This document shows, piece by piece, positions 25,377 through 33,948 of a stretch of DNA of 62,606 nucleotides (position 1 is its first letter; each line of letters begins with the position of its first letter). Made by a program: the position numbers and the translations under genes. The notes beneath the pieces are model-generated. The model was not told the DNA's origin and made no database searches. It worked only from the letters and a program-made list of their open reading frames with translations. The DNA comes from a virus: the IMG/VR virus record IMGVR_UViG_3300021197_001241, positions 1 through 62,606 of that record; one strand, 5' to 3'.

Positions 25377-25387
25377 TTTCTATTCTC
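25348..25387 (-). repeat. 40-nt exact direct repeat, copy 1
   Basis: Identical to 25798-25837. Each copy covers the ribosome-binding region and the first eight or nine codons of a gene starting MKLLLENWR. Confidence 0.85.
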
Positions 25388-25826
25388 CAATAAAATTTTC
25401 TATAGTGGCACCGCACTGCTTGCCTATTCCAAAAAATCCATTCATCTGCGGTAACCTGTCGGAATAAGAATAAATCCGATGTTCCCCGTCCACGACAGAA
25501 ATTTTCCACCGACCTTCATCACAATAATTCCCCTCATGATCAGACAGCACAAAGATAGGGGGCAGAGTATCTTGGCTTTCCAATTCCTCACTCCGATACC
25601 TTTCTGGATTAAATGGTCTCGTTTTCGGAAGATTATCAGAAATGAACTTGACATTATACCATGTGTAATCGCTCATACTTGAACCCCAAAAAAGTATCCC
25701 AACATCGCCACCCGTCAAGACCAACTCTTCCTTGACTCTCTGGGGATCAATTGGATTGGGATCAAATGAGGCAACAACTTTAGGAAACCTAAGTCGGTCT
25801 CGCCAATTTTCAAGTAGGAGTTTCAT
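25380..25826 (-). CDS. Hypothetical protein with MKLLLENWR N-terminus (148 aa)
   Basis: Shares MKLLLENWR and 40 identical nucleotides with the neighbour downstream, but the rest is unrelated and beta-rich (ISVVDGEHRIYSYS). Near the C-terminus NGFFGIGKQCG echoes the FGMGK motif of the neighbour. It overlaps the 65-aa gene by 4 nt. Unrecognised. Confidence 0.6.
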   Translation of the reverse strand: MKLLLENWRDRLRFPKVVASFDPNPIDPQRVKEELVLTGGDVGILFWGSSMSDYTWYNVKFISDNLPKTRPFNPERYRSEELESQDTLPPIFVLSDHEGNYCDEGRWKISVVDGEHRIYSYSDRLPQMNGFFGIGKQCGATIENFIGE

Positions 25827-25837
25827 TTTCTATTCTC
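25798..25837 (-). repeat. 40-nt exact direct repeat, copy 2
   Basis: Second copy of the repeat at 25348-25387. In this copy the 5' part also encodes the last residues of the 65-aa gene. Confidence 0.85.
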
Positions 25838-26020
25838 TGGTAATTTTGATTCCAAAAAAGAGATAAGAGATCTTACATCAGAACCGAGTGGCGGATGTAC
25901 ATCTGGAACAAAAGCGTGTAGTGCTTGCCCTATAGATGACAGGAAAAGGCGAGAACTCAAAGCCATGGCATGTCGGCAATGAGTTAGGTAAGTTTCGTTA
26001 ACGTCTTTTAAGTGTCCCAT
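25823..26020 (-). CDS. DUF6356-like small membrane-associated protein (65 aa)
   Basis: MGHLKDVNETYLTHCRHAM, then a hydrophobic helix with HAFVPDVHPP, matches the remembered DUF6356 pattern (HL...E.YF.H...AL, then an IHA(F/L)xP). Family function is unknown. No ribosome-binding site is evident. The stop overlaps the next start. Confidence 0.55.
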   Translation of the reverse strand: MGHLKDVNETYLTHCRHAMALSSRLFLSSIGQALHAFVPDVHPPLGSDVRSLISFLESKLPENRK

Positions 26021-26031
26021 AACTTATATAA

Positions 26032-26901
26032 TTAGTTTGTTTTGGTTAATAAGTTCAATAATTTTGACGAGTAGTTATTCGGATCACATTCAAATTGCTC
26101 TATGATTTCTTCTGGAGTGTCATAACGGAACTCAAACCGAGCATCTTCTTCATAATAATTCGTGACATCTGGAATTATTTCTCTTTGTGTTGCCTCAATC
26201 TTGGGAGAATAGTACCGATAAGTCTCTGGGTTTTTCATGTCTCGACCGTTACGAGCACCCTTGATCCCAGCATCTTTCATCATCTGTAATATTTTGAATC
26301 TAGCCATTGTGTCAGAATACTCAAAGTCTCTTACTTGATCTTCTTCTAAAGATGATACCGCGACCAGATCTTTTCTAACTCTTCCTGACGCTTGATTTCC
26401 AAATCTGTCGGAGGGGTAAAAGATAACTTTTCTGATGAATTCATCTTGGGTCTCAAGCAAATCATGGTCATGCTCCATGCCAGAGCGCACATTAAACCAG
26501 TCCAGAACTCGTGATTTTCCAACTTGTTTCCTTTTTATTGGTGGAAGCCCGTAGACCCCGATGTCGTTAAAAATTATTAATTTATTAAACTCAAAGCGTC
26601 CGAGTCTAGAATTGTGAGTAGCGACTTTTAAAAGATTGTCTCTGATATTTAGACTTTGAGCCTTATCTCCCACAAGGAGCTGTCCAGACAATCCAAGAAT
26701 AAAATTTATTTGCTCATGCGCCTGAAGCATGTTTTGTGTCTTGAATGAGGACAATTCTTTTTCAAACTCATCAAACCTAAAGGGAGCATCAAAGCCTCTA
26801 TAAACACAAGGAAAGTTATTATAATAAGCATACAGTTTAGCACTTAAACCACCTCCAATGACAATCTTATTGTATTGATATATATGTTTATCTAATCTCA
26901 A
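26032..26901 (-). CDS. Hypothetical protein with glycine-rich Rossmann-like N-terminus (289 aa)
   Basis: TTG start. YNKIVIGGGLSAKLYAYY (about residues 10-27) looks like a GxGxxA dinucleotide-binding loop as in FAD enzymes such as UDP-galactopyranose mutase, but no further FAD motifs are visible. The C-terminal third is acidic and aromatic. Treat as unknown with a possible cofactor fold. Confidence 0.5.
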   Translation of the reverse strand: MRLDKHIYQYNKIVIGGGLSAKLYAYYNNFPCVYRGFDAPFRFDEFEKELSSFKTQNMLQAHEQINFILGLSGQLLVGDKAQSLNIRDNLLKVATHNSRLGRFEFNKLIIFNDIGVYGLPPIKRKQVGKSRVLDWFNVRSGMEHDHDLLETQDEFIRKVIFYPSDRFGNQASGRVRKDLVAVSSLEEDQVRDFEYSDTMARFKILQMMKDAGIKGARNGRDMKNPETYRYYSPKIEATQREIIPDVTNYYEEDARFEFRYDTPEEIIEQFECDPNNYSSKLLNLLTKTN

Positions 26902-26914
26902 AACGCCACTTAGT

Positions 26915-27103
26915 TTAATTATATTTTAGAAGCTCTCTTTCTATAAAGAATTTTGCTCTCTGTAGATTATCTTTCTTGTCTTTGTCTTCTTCTTCTATGC
27001 CGCTTAAAAGCAAACTCTTTAAGGCAATAGAAATAGTCAAAGGAAGGTTGTGATCCTTTGAAACTACCTCTATGTCTACTTTTAATTTATCAGAGTTACT
27101 CAT
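26915..27103 (-). CDS. Hypothetical protein (62 aa)
   Basis: Begins MSNSDKLKVDIEVVSKDHN. A small helical protein, overlapping the upstream 51-aa gene by ATGA. Unrecognised. Confidence 0.55.
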   Translation of the reverse strand: MSNSDKLKVDIEVVSKDHNLPLTISIALKSLLLSGIEEEDKDKKDNLQRAKFFIERELLKYN

Positions 27104-27255
27104 TTTTTTGTTTCTTTGATTATCTTGTTGATTTTTCCTTCAACCAGCAAACTACCTTTTGTTGGAACAGGGGATTCCAATAATGGTTCCCTGTTTACCA
27201 ATTCTTCTTGAATCAACTCTTTAAGCATGTTCAAAAAATCTTTGTTAATTTTCAT
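27100..27255 (-). CDS. Hypothetical protein (51 aa)
   Basis: Begins MKINKDFLNMLKELIQEEL, with AGAGGAAG before the ATG and overlapping stop/start junctions on its 3' side. It is a charged helix, then a basic tail. It sits directly after the GroES-like gene. Unrecognised. Confidence 0.5.
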   Translation of the reverse strand: MKINKDFLNMLKELIQEELVNREPLLESPVPTKGSLLVEGKINKIIKETKK

Positions 27256-27256
27256 T

Positions 27257-27535
27257 TCAATCTTCCTCTAAAATCCCCAGAACGTGATTTTCCAATACTA
27301 AATAGTTGGTTCCCGAACCAAAATCCACTTCTTCAATCATGTGGTTTAGCACTACGGCGTATTTGCCCTCTGCAATCGGAGGACGAACCGATGGGGCAAC
27401 CGAAAGAATTTTAACTTTCTCATAGCGGCTTTCGCTTTTAAAAGTCCCTTCCGGTAATGCAATCAACGATTCAGGCTGATTAGATTCCTCATCTAGACGA
27501 CCAACTAACAAATAACGATTACACGGCTTAAACAT
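27257..27535 (-). CDS. GroES-like co-chaperonin (92 aa)
   Basis: The size and order of a GroES barrel: NRYLLVGRLDEE at the start, a mobile-loop-like ESLIALPEGTFKSE, then VKILSVAPSVRP, GKYAVVLNHMIEEV and the C-terminal YLVLENHVLGILEE, which corresponds to the GroES end (EEVLI...ILAIVE). Conservation is modest, as in T4 gp31. It would cap the phage GroEL (8604-10178). Overlaps the ribonucleotide reductase stop (TAATG). Confidence 0.6.
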   Translation of the reverse strand: MFKPCNRYLLVGRLDEESNQPESLIALPEGTFKSESRYEKVKILSVAPSVRPPIAEGKYAVVLNHMIEEVDFGSGTNYLVLENHVLGILEED

Positions 27536-29775
27536 TATAACTCCTCTACGTTTTCTTTTCCACGAAGGGCTTCGAGATATTCAGCTGGCATCTCACAAGC
27601 ACCACCGGCACATGCTGAATCTTGCTGGAAATCAATATTATCTTCTTCTTCACATAAGGTTGTCCAATCAACATCTTTGTATTCTTTACTTAACTTTTCC
27701 CACATTTTTAAATTATAAACATCTTTCAAGCAATAGGTCATCTTTCTAACGTCACCGTCAAAGTGACTATCAGCAAATTTAATTGCGGCGGTGACCCACT
27801 CTCTCTTATTCCAAGTCACGCTTGTTAGTGGCTCTCCAATACCCAACAAACAATCACTAGCGGCCCATAGGTTACCATTGAACGCCTCTAATCCTTTCTC
27901 AATAATACCAGAAGCAAAGAAAGATCCGCTTCCGTATTCTCTAAGGATATCAGTTTCGTAAGGAACAGCACAGAAAGGTGCCTGTGGATAGTCTTTGTCG
28001 CCAGAGTTAGGAATCAAAGAAATACCAGCAAAGTATTTTCTGTTCTGGTAGATGTAGTCTTCGATAAGATCCCACTCATCTTGGCGAACGTGTATAGTAT
28101 TAGATACGTTATGGCTTAACCAAGGCTGTGTACAAAGATCTTTGTTCGTACCATAGCGAACCCAGTTTTGCTGGGTTAACTTAACACTCTCCAGCAAGTC
28201 AGAGGCATTAATTTGGTTTTTTGTCTTTGCACCAACTGGGACTTCACACAAAAAGGTAATAACCTCGGTTACTCCGTTCGGATCCCAAACAGATGTTTCC
28301 ACTGCTCTAGGGTTAGTCTTTCTAAAGTGCTGTACTGGATTTTCTTGAACATTTGCTTGTACACGGCGGAAATATCTCTTTGCGTGATGCGGGTGAATGC
28401 CGCTTGCGGTGCCTAAAATACAACTTGTTGAGCCAGCGGGCTTTACACAGGTGGTTCTAGCTGCTGGATTGATTGAGATCATAGCGGCGATTTCTTTGTT
28501 GATGTCTTTAACAATTTTTGCCCCATTTCTTTGAATCTGCGGATTAAAAAGAACGTCGGGATTATCCATCATGCCTGTGATAGAGACACCCAATAGGGCT
28601 TCACGGCGAGTGATTCTTTCTGTCGTTTCTCCAACGTAAGGAAAGCTAGTGTAAGCAGCCTGAAGAGTGCCGACAATAGCAGCTGCTTTACATGCTGCAT
28701 AAAAGTTTTCTTCCGTGCTTGCCTTCTTGCCATTAATCTCTGCCAAATTACAGAATTGCCACCCTGACTTACCTGTTTCATCATCGACTGGATATAGCCC
28801 GATTTCAACACAAGGATTGAAGCCCATCTCTGTACTATCTGCCCATACGAAACCCGGCTCCCCAAACTCCTTAACCCAAGACATCAATTGGTTAAAGGTC
28901 TGCTTAGAGGTCTTGTCTCTAATAAGTAACGCACTGTTGTTAGAGCGTCCTCGTTGTGGGTTCTCAATAAACCAGTTTCCTGTCTTGGCTTTTGCCATCT
29001 CCTCATCTTCTGGAGAAAACAGTGCGATAGTTGCCGAACGACGAACTCCGCCAGAGATCACAGCGTCGGCAGCGTGCATAATAATATCATAAACGTCAAT
29101 TGAGCGTAATTTGACCCGAACACTATCTCTCAATCTTCTTTCAAAAATTTCTGTAATCTTTTCGATTGATCTCATGAGCCCGCCGGGACCGGGTGCTTTT
29201 GCTCCAGACGACAATGGAGCACCAGCAGGGCGAATTCTAGAATAATCAAACTCTACTTTTTCCCCAATGTACTCATCAAATTCATTAATGCCGCCCATAT
29301 AGCTCGCAATTAAAACACCAATGGCATCAGCCCATCCTTCAATGGTATCTGGAACCTCATAAATCTTTGGTACAATGGCGTTCCTTCGTGCAACGAGTGG
29401 AAGTTGGCTAACATGGTGAGTCTGAACAGAAAAACCAATACCACAACCACAAAGAAGCAGATACATAAGCTCTTGAAAAGCACGAGCGCGATTGATGTGA
29501 CCAAAACCACAGTTATAAACACGAGCGTTGTGTTTAAAAATTGGCTCACCACCAAACTGTAAAATCCGCTGGGATCCTAAGATTTCCTTTTTTAATACTG
29601 CCTGCTCTGCATAATCAATGTGCTCCATAACATCTGGATAATCTTTAAAATACTCTCTATGCATCGAAAAGACTCGATCAACTTGTTCTTTCCAAGTTTC
29701 TCTTCTTTTCATCTCCGGTAGATATCTCGCGTATTTAGCGATTCTTGTGTATTCTTGTAGACTGTTAATTGACAT
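27535..29775 (-). CDS. nrdJ: Adenosylcobalamin-dependent (class II) ribonucleotide reductase (746 aa)
   Basis: Full-length, monomeric RTPR-type enzyme: KYARYLPEMKRRETW at the N-terminus, active-site Cys in ARVYNCGFGH, FNPCVEIGLY with the Cys/Glu radical residues, finger-loop region CVKPAGSTSCILG, and the C-terminal redox pair CAGGAC. It reduces ribonucleotides using B12, so host or environmental cobalamin is needed. AAGGGG precedes the ATG. It is followed by the GroES-like gene. Confidence 0.93.
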   Translation of the reverse strand: MSINSLQEYTRIAKYARYLPEMKRRETWKEQVDRVFSMHREYFKDYPDVMEHIDYAEQAVLKKEILGSQRILQFGGEPIFKHNARVYNCGFGHINRARAFQELMYLLLCGCGIGFSVQTHHVSQLPLVARRNAIVPKIYEVPDTIEGWADAIGVLIASYMGGINEFDEYIGEKVEFDYSRIRPAGAPLSSGAKAPGPGGLMRSIEKITEIFERRLRDSVRVKLRSIDVYDIIMHAADAVISGGVRRSATIALFSPEDEEMAKAKTGNWFIENPQRGRSNNSALLIRDKTSKQTFNQLMSWVKEFGEPGFVWADSTEMGFNPCVEIGLYPVDDETGKSGWQFCNLAEINGKKASTEENFYAACKAAAIVGTLQAAYTSFPYVGETTERITRREALLGVSITGMMDNPDVLFNPQIQRNGAKIVKDINKEIAAMISINPAARTTCVKPAGSTSCILGTASGIHPHHAKRYFRRVQANVQENPVQHFRKTNPRAVETSVWDPNGVTEVITFLCEVPVGAKTKNQINASDLLESVKLTQQNWVRYGTNKDLCTQPWLSHNVSNTIHVRQDEWDLIEDYIYQNRKYFAGISLIPNSGDKDYPQAPFCAVPYETDILREYGSGSFFASGIIEKGLEAFNGNLWAASDCLLGIGEPLTSVTWNKREWVTAAIKFADSHFDGDVRKMTYCLKDVYNLKMWEKLSKEYKDVDWTTLCEEEDNIDFQQDSACAGGACEMPAEYLEALRGKENVEEL

Positions 29776-29776
29776 T

Positions 29777-31138
29777 TTATTTCCCCTTCCCTTTGTTGTT
29801 CTTTTTATATAATGTGGCGATTTTCATTTCTTGACGCTTCTTGGCATCTCTCTGAACTTCACCGATAGTCTCTCCGGTGTTTGGCAACACTTTGATAGTA
29901 ATATTATTAGTGCTCATAAAAATAGGATATATTAACCCATCAGGGCCGTTACGATTCTTTGCAATAAAAATTCTCCCCTGATTATTCAACTTATCCTCTG
30001 CCGTTCTGGATATTGAAAAAATAAAATCTGCTACAAAACATTTGTTAAAAGCCTCACTGATTGATTCCATTGTAATTACTTCTGCGTTCAAGCCAGAACG
30101 GTTTGTTTGACTTGCTGTCCATAAACAACATTTATATTCTTGCGCCAAACCACGAAGCTGTTCATAAATAGTCTCTAATTCGTGTCTTTTCTCTCTTAAT
30201 CCGGAAGTTGGTCTCAAAAGATCCGCATAATCAACAATAATAACGTCGGGCTTGAAACCTCTTTTTATAACTTTTTCCAAATGATTCTTCAAAGTTACGG
30301 GAGATGAGGACTTTGTTGGGTATTCTTTTACGATAAGCTTGCCATCAAGATCTTGAATTTTTTCGTATATCTCTTCTTTGAAAGTTGTTAAATCTCCTAG
30401 CGGAACATTTGTGATGCAGCTATCGAATCTCGAACCCACGACCGTATCTGATAATTCTAGTGTGTAATAGATTACATTCTTGCCTGCGATTAGTGCCTGT
30501 GCCCCTATGTGGACCAGAGCCATACTTTTTCCTGCGCCAGTTGGGGCGATTACGACTCCAAGTTCACCAGTCCCTAGACCCTGATGTGTAATCAAATCTA
30601 TCTGGTCCCACCCTGTTGCGACTGGATTCCTAGCTTTGAATGTGAATCTCTGCTCAAAATCTTTAATGTAGTCGTGTCCAAAATTAGAATCCGAACCGAG
30701 CTTGAGAGCCTCATTTATAACACTAGATATTTGATCAAAAGAATGGCTTTCGAGAAGCTTTACAGATTCCAACATTGCTTCTTTAAGTTTTTGCTTTCTG
30801 CAAAAATCGAGAGACGTAGTTTTAATATACTCAGCATCTTCCGGCTCACATCTGGATATGCGAGCGTAGAAATCACGAATCATGGTCTGTACGGACTCTA
30901 ACTCATTAGAAATTTCAGTCCGAAGAATGGATTTCATAATTTGTTCTGACGGATGTACAGAGAACTTTTCCCTATAGTTGTAGACTAGCTTTGTGAAAGA
31001 TTGTAAATATTTTAGTTCCAAGAAATTAATGTCCAGTACTTCAAATATTTGATCGGCGAATGGTCGATCTATCAGAATCATGTGACATAAATTTTCTTGG
31101 AACTCTTTTCCATATTGACTAAAGTTTTCTTTAGACAT
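29777..31138 (-). CDS. Replicative DNA helicase, DnaB/gp41-like (453 aa)
   Basis: RecA-fold helicase with Walker A APTGAGKS (about residues 198-205), Walker B PDVIIVDYADLLRP, and the NGPDGLIYPIF end typical of DnaB. The N-terminal 150 residues are helical, as in the DnaB/gp41 protein-interaction domain. It would unwind DNA 5'-3' at the fork with DnaE. No primase gene is recognised in this window. CGGAGG precedes the ATG. Confidence 0.9.
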   Translation of the reverse strand: MSKENFSQYGKEFQENLCHMILIDRPFADQIFEVLDINFLELKYLQSFTKLVYNYREKFSVHPSEQIMKSILRTEISNELESVQTMIRDFYARISRCEPEDAEYIKTTSLDFCRKQKLKEAMLESVKLLESHSFDQISSVINEALKLGSDSNFGHDYIKDFEQRFTFKARNPVATGWDQIDLITHQGLGTGELGVVIAPTGAGKSMALVHIGAQALIAGKNVIYYTLELSDTVVGSRFDSCITNVPLGDLTTFKEEIYEKIQDLDGKLIVKEYPTKSSSPVTLKNHLEKVIKRGFKPDVIIVDYADLLRPTSGLREKRHELETIYEQLRGLAQEYKCCLWTASQTNRSGLNAEVITMESISEAFNKCFVADFIFSISRTAEDKLNNQGRIFIAKNRNGPDGLIYPIFMSTNNITIKVLPNTGETIGEVQRDAKKRQEMKIATLYKKNNKGKGK

Positions 31139-31155
31139 CTAACCTCCGAATTGTC

Positions 31156-31184
31156 ATTATAATATTAAAGAATAACTTTGTCAA
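31156..31184 (-). promoter_or_regulatory. Consensus sigma70 promoter of the helicase gene
   Basis: Minus strand TTGACA (31179-31184), 17 nt, TATAAT (31156-31161). It overlaps the exonuclease stop. Confidence 0.85.
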
Positions 31185-32140
31185 GCATTTTTGCAAATTC
31201 TTTTACAACTGGTAAATAAATCTTGCATACTCCATTCTGCAAAACCATCTGTTCTGATTCTCTTAATTATCTCTGTCTTATTAAACTCTGGAGTAAAATT
31301 ATCTAATGCAGACTGAACTTTCATCTTTGTTTGGATTGAAATTGCTGGTGCGTATAGCTGCATGATTTTATAATTCTCTTGTATTTTATCATAACTCTCT
31401 AAGATAGCTGAGAAAGCTTTCAATCCCGTATTGTCGTTTTTGCAGTACTCTTGCAATTCAGTAAATGTAACCGAATCTTCTTTGGCAAAGAATTCCATCT
31501 TCTTGGCAATTGTCTTTAACCCAACACCCCTAACTCCTTTGAGATTGTCCGAAGCGTCTCCTGCGATTGCGCGAGCCATCGCAAAGTTCGTAGGATGGAT
31601 TCCAAAATCTTCCAAGATGCGAGGCTTGTTGACAAACTTTTTCTGAATTGGTCGATAAACCACAGTCTCGTCATCACAAAGCTGAAAGAAATCTTTATCA
31701 CTAGAGACAATAATCTTTTGCCACCCTTTATATTTACTATTCTGCACAACAAAAGAAATCAAGTCATCAGCTTCAATTCCATCGCTAACAAGTTGGATAC
31801 AAGGTAGAAAATTTAACATTTCCATTAGTCGCATCTGTTGCCACACTTTATTCTGCAACTGCTGGCTTTCCGTTAAATTACCAATATTTCTATTAAGTTT
31901 AATTGGCTTTCTTCCAGCTTTGTAATTTTTATTTATTTGCTTGCGCTTTTGAGATCCACCTGCGCCATCCCAAGTTATAACAATCTCATCAGGCTTCATC
32001 TCTCGGCATAGCTTTTGTAAGATTTTAATAAAACCCTGATATCCACCTATCGGCTCTCCCGACATGGTGGATAGAGAAGGATCAACAATATAAGCCCGGA
32101 AATACGCATTCAGAGCATCAATAACCATTAGTCTTTTCAT
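31181..32140 (-). CDS. 5'-3' exonuclease / RNase H, FEN family (319 aa)
   Basis: PIN/FEN-type nuclease: VIDALNAYFRAY, GIEADDLISFVVQ (acidic pair), IIVSSDKDFFQLCD, and the helix-hairpin-helix-like AIAGDASDNLKGVRGVGLKT. It is close in size to T4 RNase H and the Pol I 5' nuclease domain. Likely removes RNA primers and flaps. The small PolA-type protein at 37990-39174 lacks this domain, so the two could together replace a full DNA polymerase I. AGAGG precedes the ATG. Confidence 0.88.
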   Translation of the reverse strand: MKRLMVIDALNAYFRAYIVDPSLSTMSGEPIGGYQGFIKILQKLCREMKPDEIVITWDGAGGSQKRKQINKNYKAGRKPIKLNRNIGNLTESQQLQNKVWQQMRLMEMLNFLPCIQLVSDGIEADDLISFVVQNSKYKGWQKIIVSSDKDFFQLCDDETVVYRPIQKKFVNKPRILEDFGIHPTNFAMARAIAGDASDNLKGVRGVGLKTIAKKMEFFAKEDSVTFTELQEYCKNDNTGLKAFSAILESYDKIQENYKIMQLYAPAISIQTKMKVQSALDNFTPEFNKTEIIKRIRTDGFAEWSMQDLFTSCKRICKNA

Positions 32141-32156
32141 CTTTAACCTCTAAAAC

Positions 32157-32185
32157 ATAATAGCACTTTTTCGTAAGTTTGTCAA
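32157..32185 (-). promoter_or_regulatory. Sigma70-type promoter
   Basis: Minus strand TTGACA (32180-32185), 17 nt, TATTAT (32157-32162), overlapping the J-domain gene stop. Drives the exonuclease gene. Confidence 0.78.
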
Positions 32186-32808
32186 GCTTTTTTTGTAGCT
32201 CTTTCAACCATTATATTTATATATTCAGCCATTATAGCTTGTCTTTGTTCTTCTGATTTAGCGTTATGCCAATTCCAAGCGAATGTCTTTTCCATATCTC
32301 CAGTCTGTTTTCTAACTCCATTTGCTTCTTTTTCAAATATTTCAAGTTGTTCACTTGTAGGTGAGGGTAGTTCGATGCCAAGGTCCATGGCAATCTGCTG
32401 AAGTGCAAAAAGGTTATCTTTCTCTGCGGCCGCCGTAGCCTTTAAAAAGATACCTTCTCTGTGAGACCTTTCTTGTTCTGACAACTTAATCAACTTGTCT
32501 GGATGAGTCATCGAAACAATCTTCTTATGAAGAAATTTTACTTCTTTGCTGATGTTCTTTTTGTCGAGTTCATATATTTTTTCGCTCTCGACTTTGCCGG
32601 AGTCTTGCTGGGTGGGCTCTGGTACGTCATCTTCTGGAAATAAAATTTCATATATTTTCAATTCCTTTGAAGCATTTAAAAATTCTTCTTGGAATGTTTT
32701 AGTTGCATCGTTCATAAGACGCTGATGATACTCAAGATCGGCATACAAAAATTTAAGTTCAAATAGAAGCTTGTGGTGCTTCATCTTGAGTATTTCATCA
32801 TCATCCAT
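32182..32808 (-). CDS. J-domain-like protein (208 aa)
   Basis: LHKKIVSMTHPDKLIKLS (HPD at 102-104) is the J-domain signature in the middle of the protein, with helices before and after it. The N-terminal 60 residues form a coiled coil and the C-terminal part is helical and charged. J-domains recruit DnaK. In phages such proteins may help helicase loading or disassembly of host complexes. GAAGAAG precedes the ATG. It lies between RecA and the exonuclease. Confidence 0.65.
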   Translation of the reverse strand: MDDDEILKMKHHKLLFELKFLYADLEYHQRLMNDATKTFQEEFLNASKELKIYEILFPEDDVPEPTQQDSGKVESEKIYELDKKNISKEVKFLHKKIVSMTHPDKLIKLSEQERSHREGIFLKATAAAEKDNLFALQQIAMDLGIELPSPTSEQLEIFEKEANGVRKQTGDMEKTFAWNWHNAKSEEQRQAIMAEYINIMVERATKKA

Positions 32809-32816
32809 ACTTACAA

Positions 32817-33935
32817 TTAGTTTTCTTCTTCTTCAGAGTCATAGAAATCTGATGCAGAGCCTTGTCTTTTATCAAACTTCATAATAACTTCTTCGTCCAT
32901 GATTTGATAAACTCTCTGGCGGAACTTTTCATTCTGCATCTTATCTACCCACTTAGCCGCTTGGAACTTCTCTGTTGTTCCATCTTCAAAAACCATAGTG
33001 TACCACGCTCCCGATCTAATAATATTTTCGGAAGAGCTTACGGCATCGAACAATGACTCATCATCTTGGATCGCCACTGTATTTCCGCCCCATAAGATTC
33101 TGAAGTTGCACCTTCGCCCAGCAGTGCCAAAGCGAGACTTTTCTAGCTTAACTTTGACCTCTGATCCAATACGGAATCCGTTGTCATCTAAGACAAAGCT
33201 TGCTTTTGCTTTTCGACCTGTTAGCCAGATTCGCAAAGAATATGCATAATTCATAGCTTTGCCGCCCGGTGTAACATAGGGTGTTGTCATGGCTTCGGAT
33301 GGACTTCGGGTTATGTTTGTTTTTAATTGGTTTAAGACAAGCAGTGTTGCACTCGCATTGGCGATTGGCAGTGCGAGCTTGGACATCGCACGGGCAAGAA
33401 TTCGCGCCTTCATAGCCATTTGCGACATGGGGTCGAAGCTTCCCTCGACTTCGCTAACTGCGGGAGTAAGTGCCAAAGAGTCCCAAATAAATAACATTTG
33501 ATTTTCTGATGCCAGCAGGTCTTCGATTGTCTCTAATACAAATTCTACAGATTGGGCTTGGACATATAAAAGATTACTTAAATCACAACCAGCATTTACA
33601 AGGAAAGAAGGGTCGATTGCCGATTCCGAATCAAAATAGACAACATCAATTCCCATTTTTTGAGCATTGGCAGCGATTTGCGCAGCCATATAAGATTTGC
33701 CTGTTGCCTCAAGACCTGCAATTTCAGAAACCTTTCCAACCGGGATGCCAGAAAGTTGACCCTTGCAAACAATAGAATCTAACCAGCGAGAGCCAGTAGG
33801 GATCCATTGCTTGACCTCTGTGGGGTTTGCGTTGTTAAGATCGTGGGCTACGTCCATGCCCGCTCTCTTATTTATCATTTTTCTCATATCATCCATGGAT
33901 AGCTTTCCAGCAGATGATTTTGCTTTCTTTGTCAT
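32817..33935 (-). CDS. uvsX: RecA/UvsX recombinase (372 aa)
   Basis: Walker A GLEATGKS (74-81), FDSESAIDPSF, Walker B LFIWDSLALTP, and loop regions ending LNQLKTNITRSPSEAMTTP. The tail is acidic (DFYDSEEEEN) as in RecA/UvsX. It pairs homologous DNA for recombination-dependent replication and repair. AAGGAG precedes the ATG. It stands at the head of a group with the J-domain protein and exonuclease. Confidence 0.92.
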   Translation of the reverse strand: MTKKAKSSAGKLSMDDMRKMINKRAGMDVAHDLNNANPTEVKQWIPTGSRWLDSIVCKGQLSGIPVGKVSEIAGLEATGKSYMAAQIAANAQKMGIDVVYFDSESAIDPSFLVNAGCDLSNLLYVQAQSVEFVLETIEDLLASENQMLFIWDSLALTPAVSEVEGSFDPMSQMAMKARILARAMSKLALPIANASATLLVLNQLKTNITRSPSEAMTTPYVTPGGKAMNYAYSLRIWLTGRKAKASFVLDDNGFRIGSEVKVKLEKSRFGTAGRRCNFRILWGGNTVAIQDDESLFDAVSSSENIIRSGAWYTMVFEDGTTEKFQAAKWVDKMQNEKFRQRVYQIMDEEVIMKFDKRQGSASDFYDSEEEEN

Positions 33936-33948
33936 ATAATTCTCCTTT

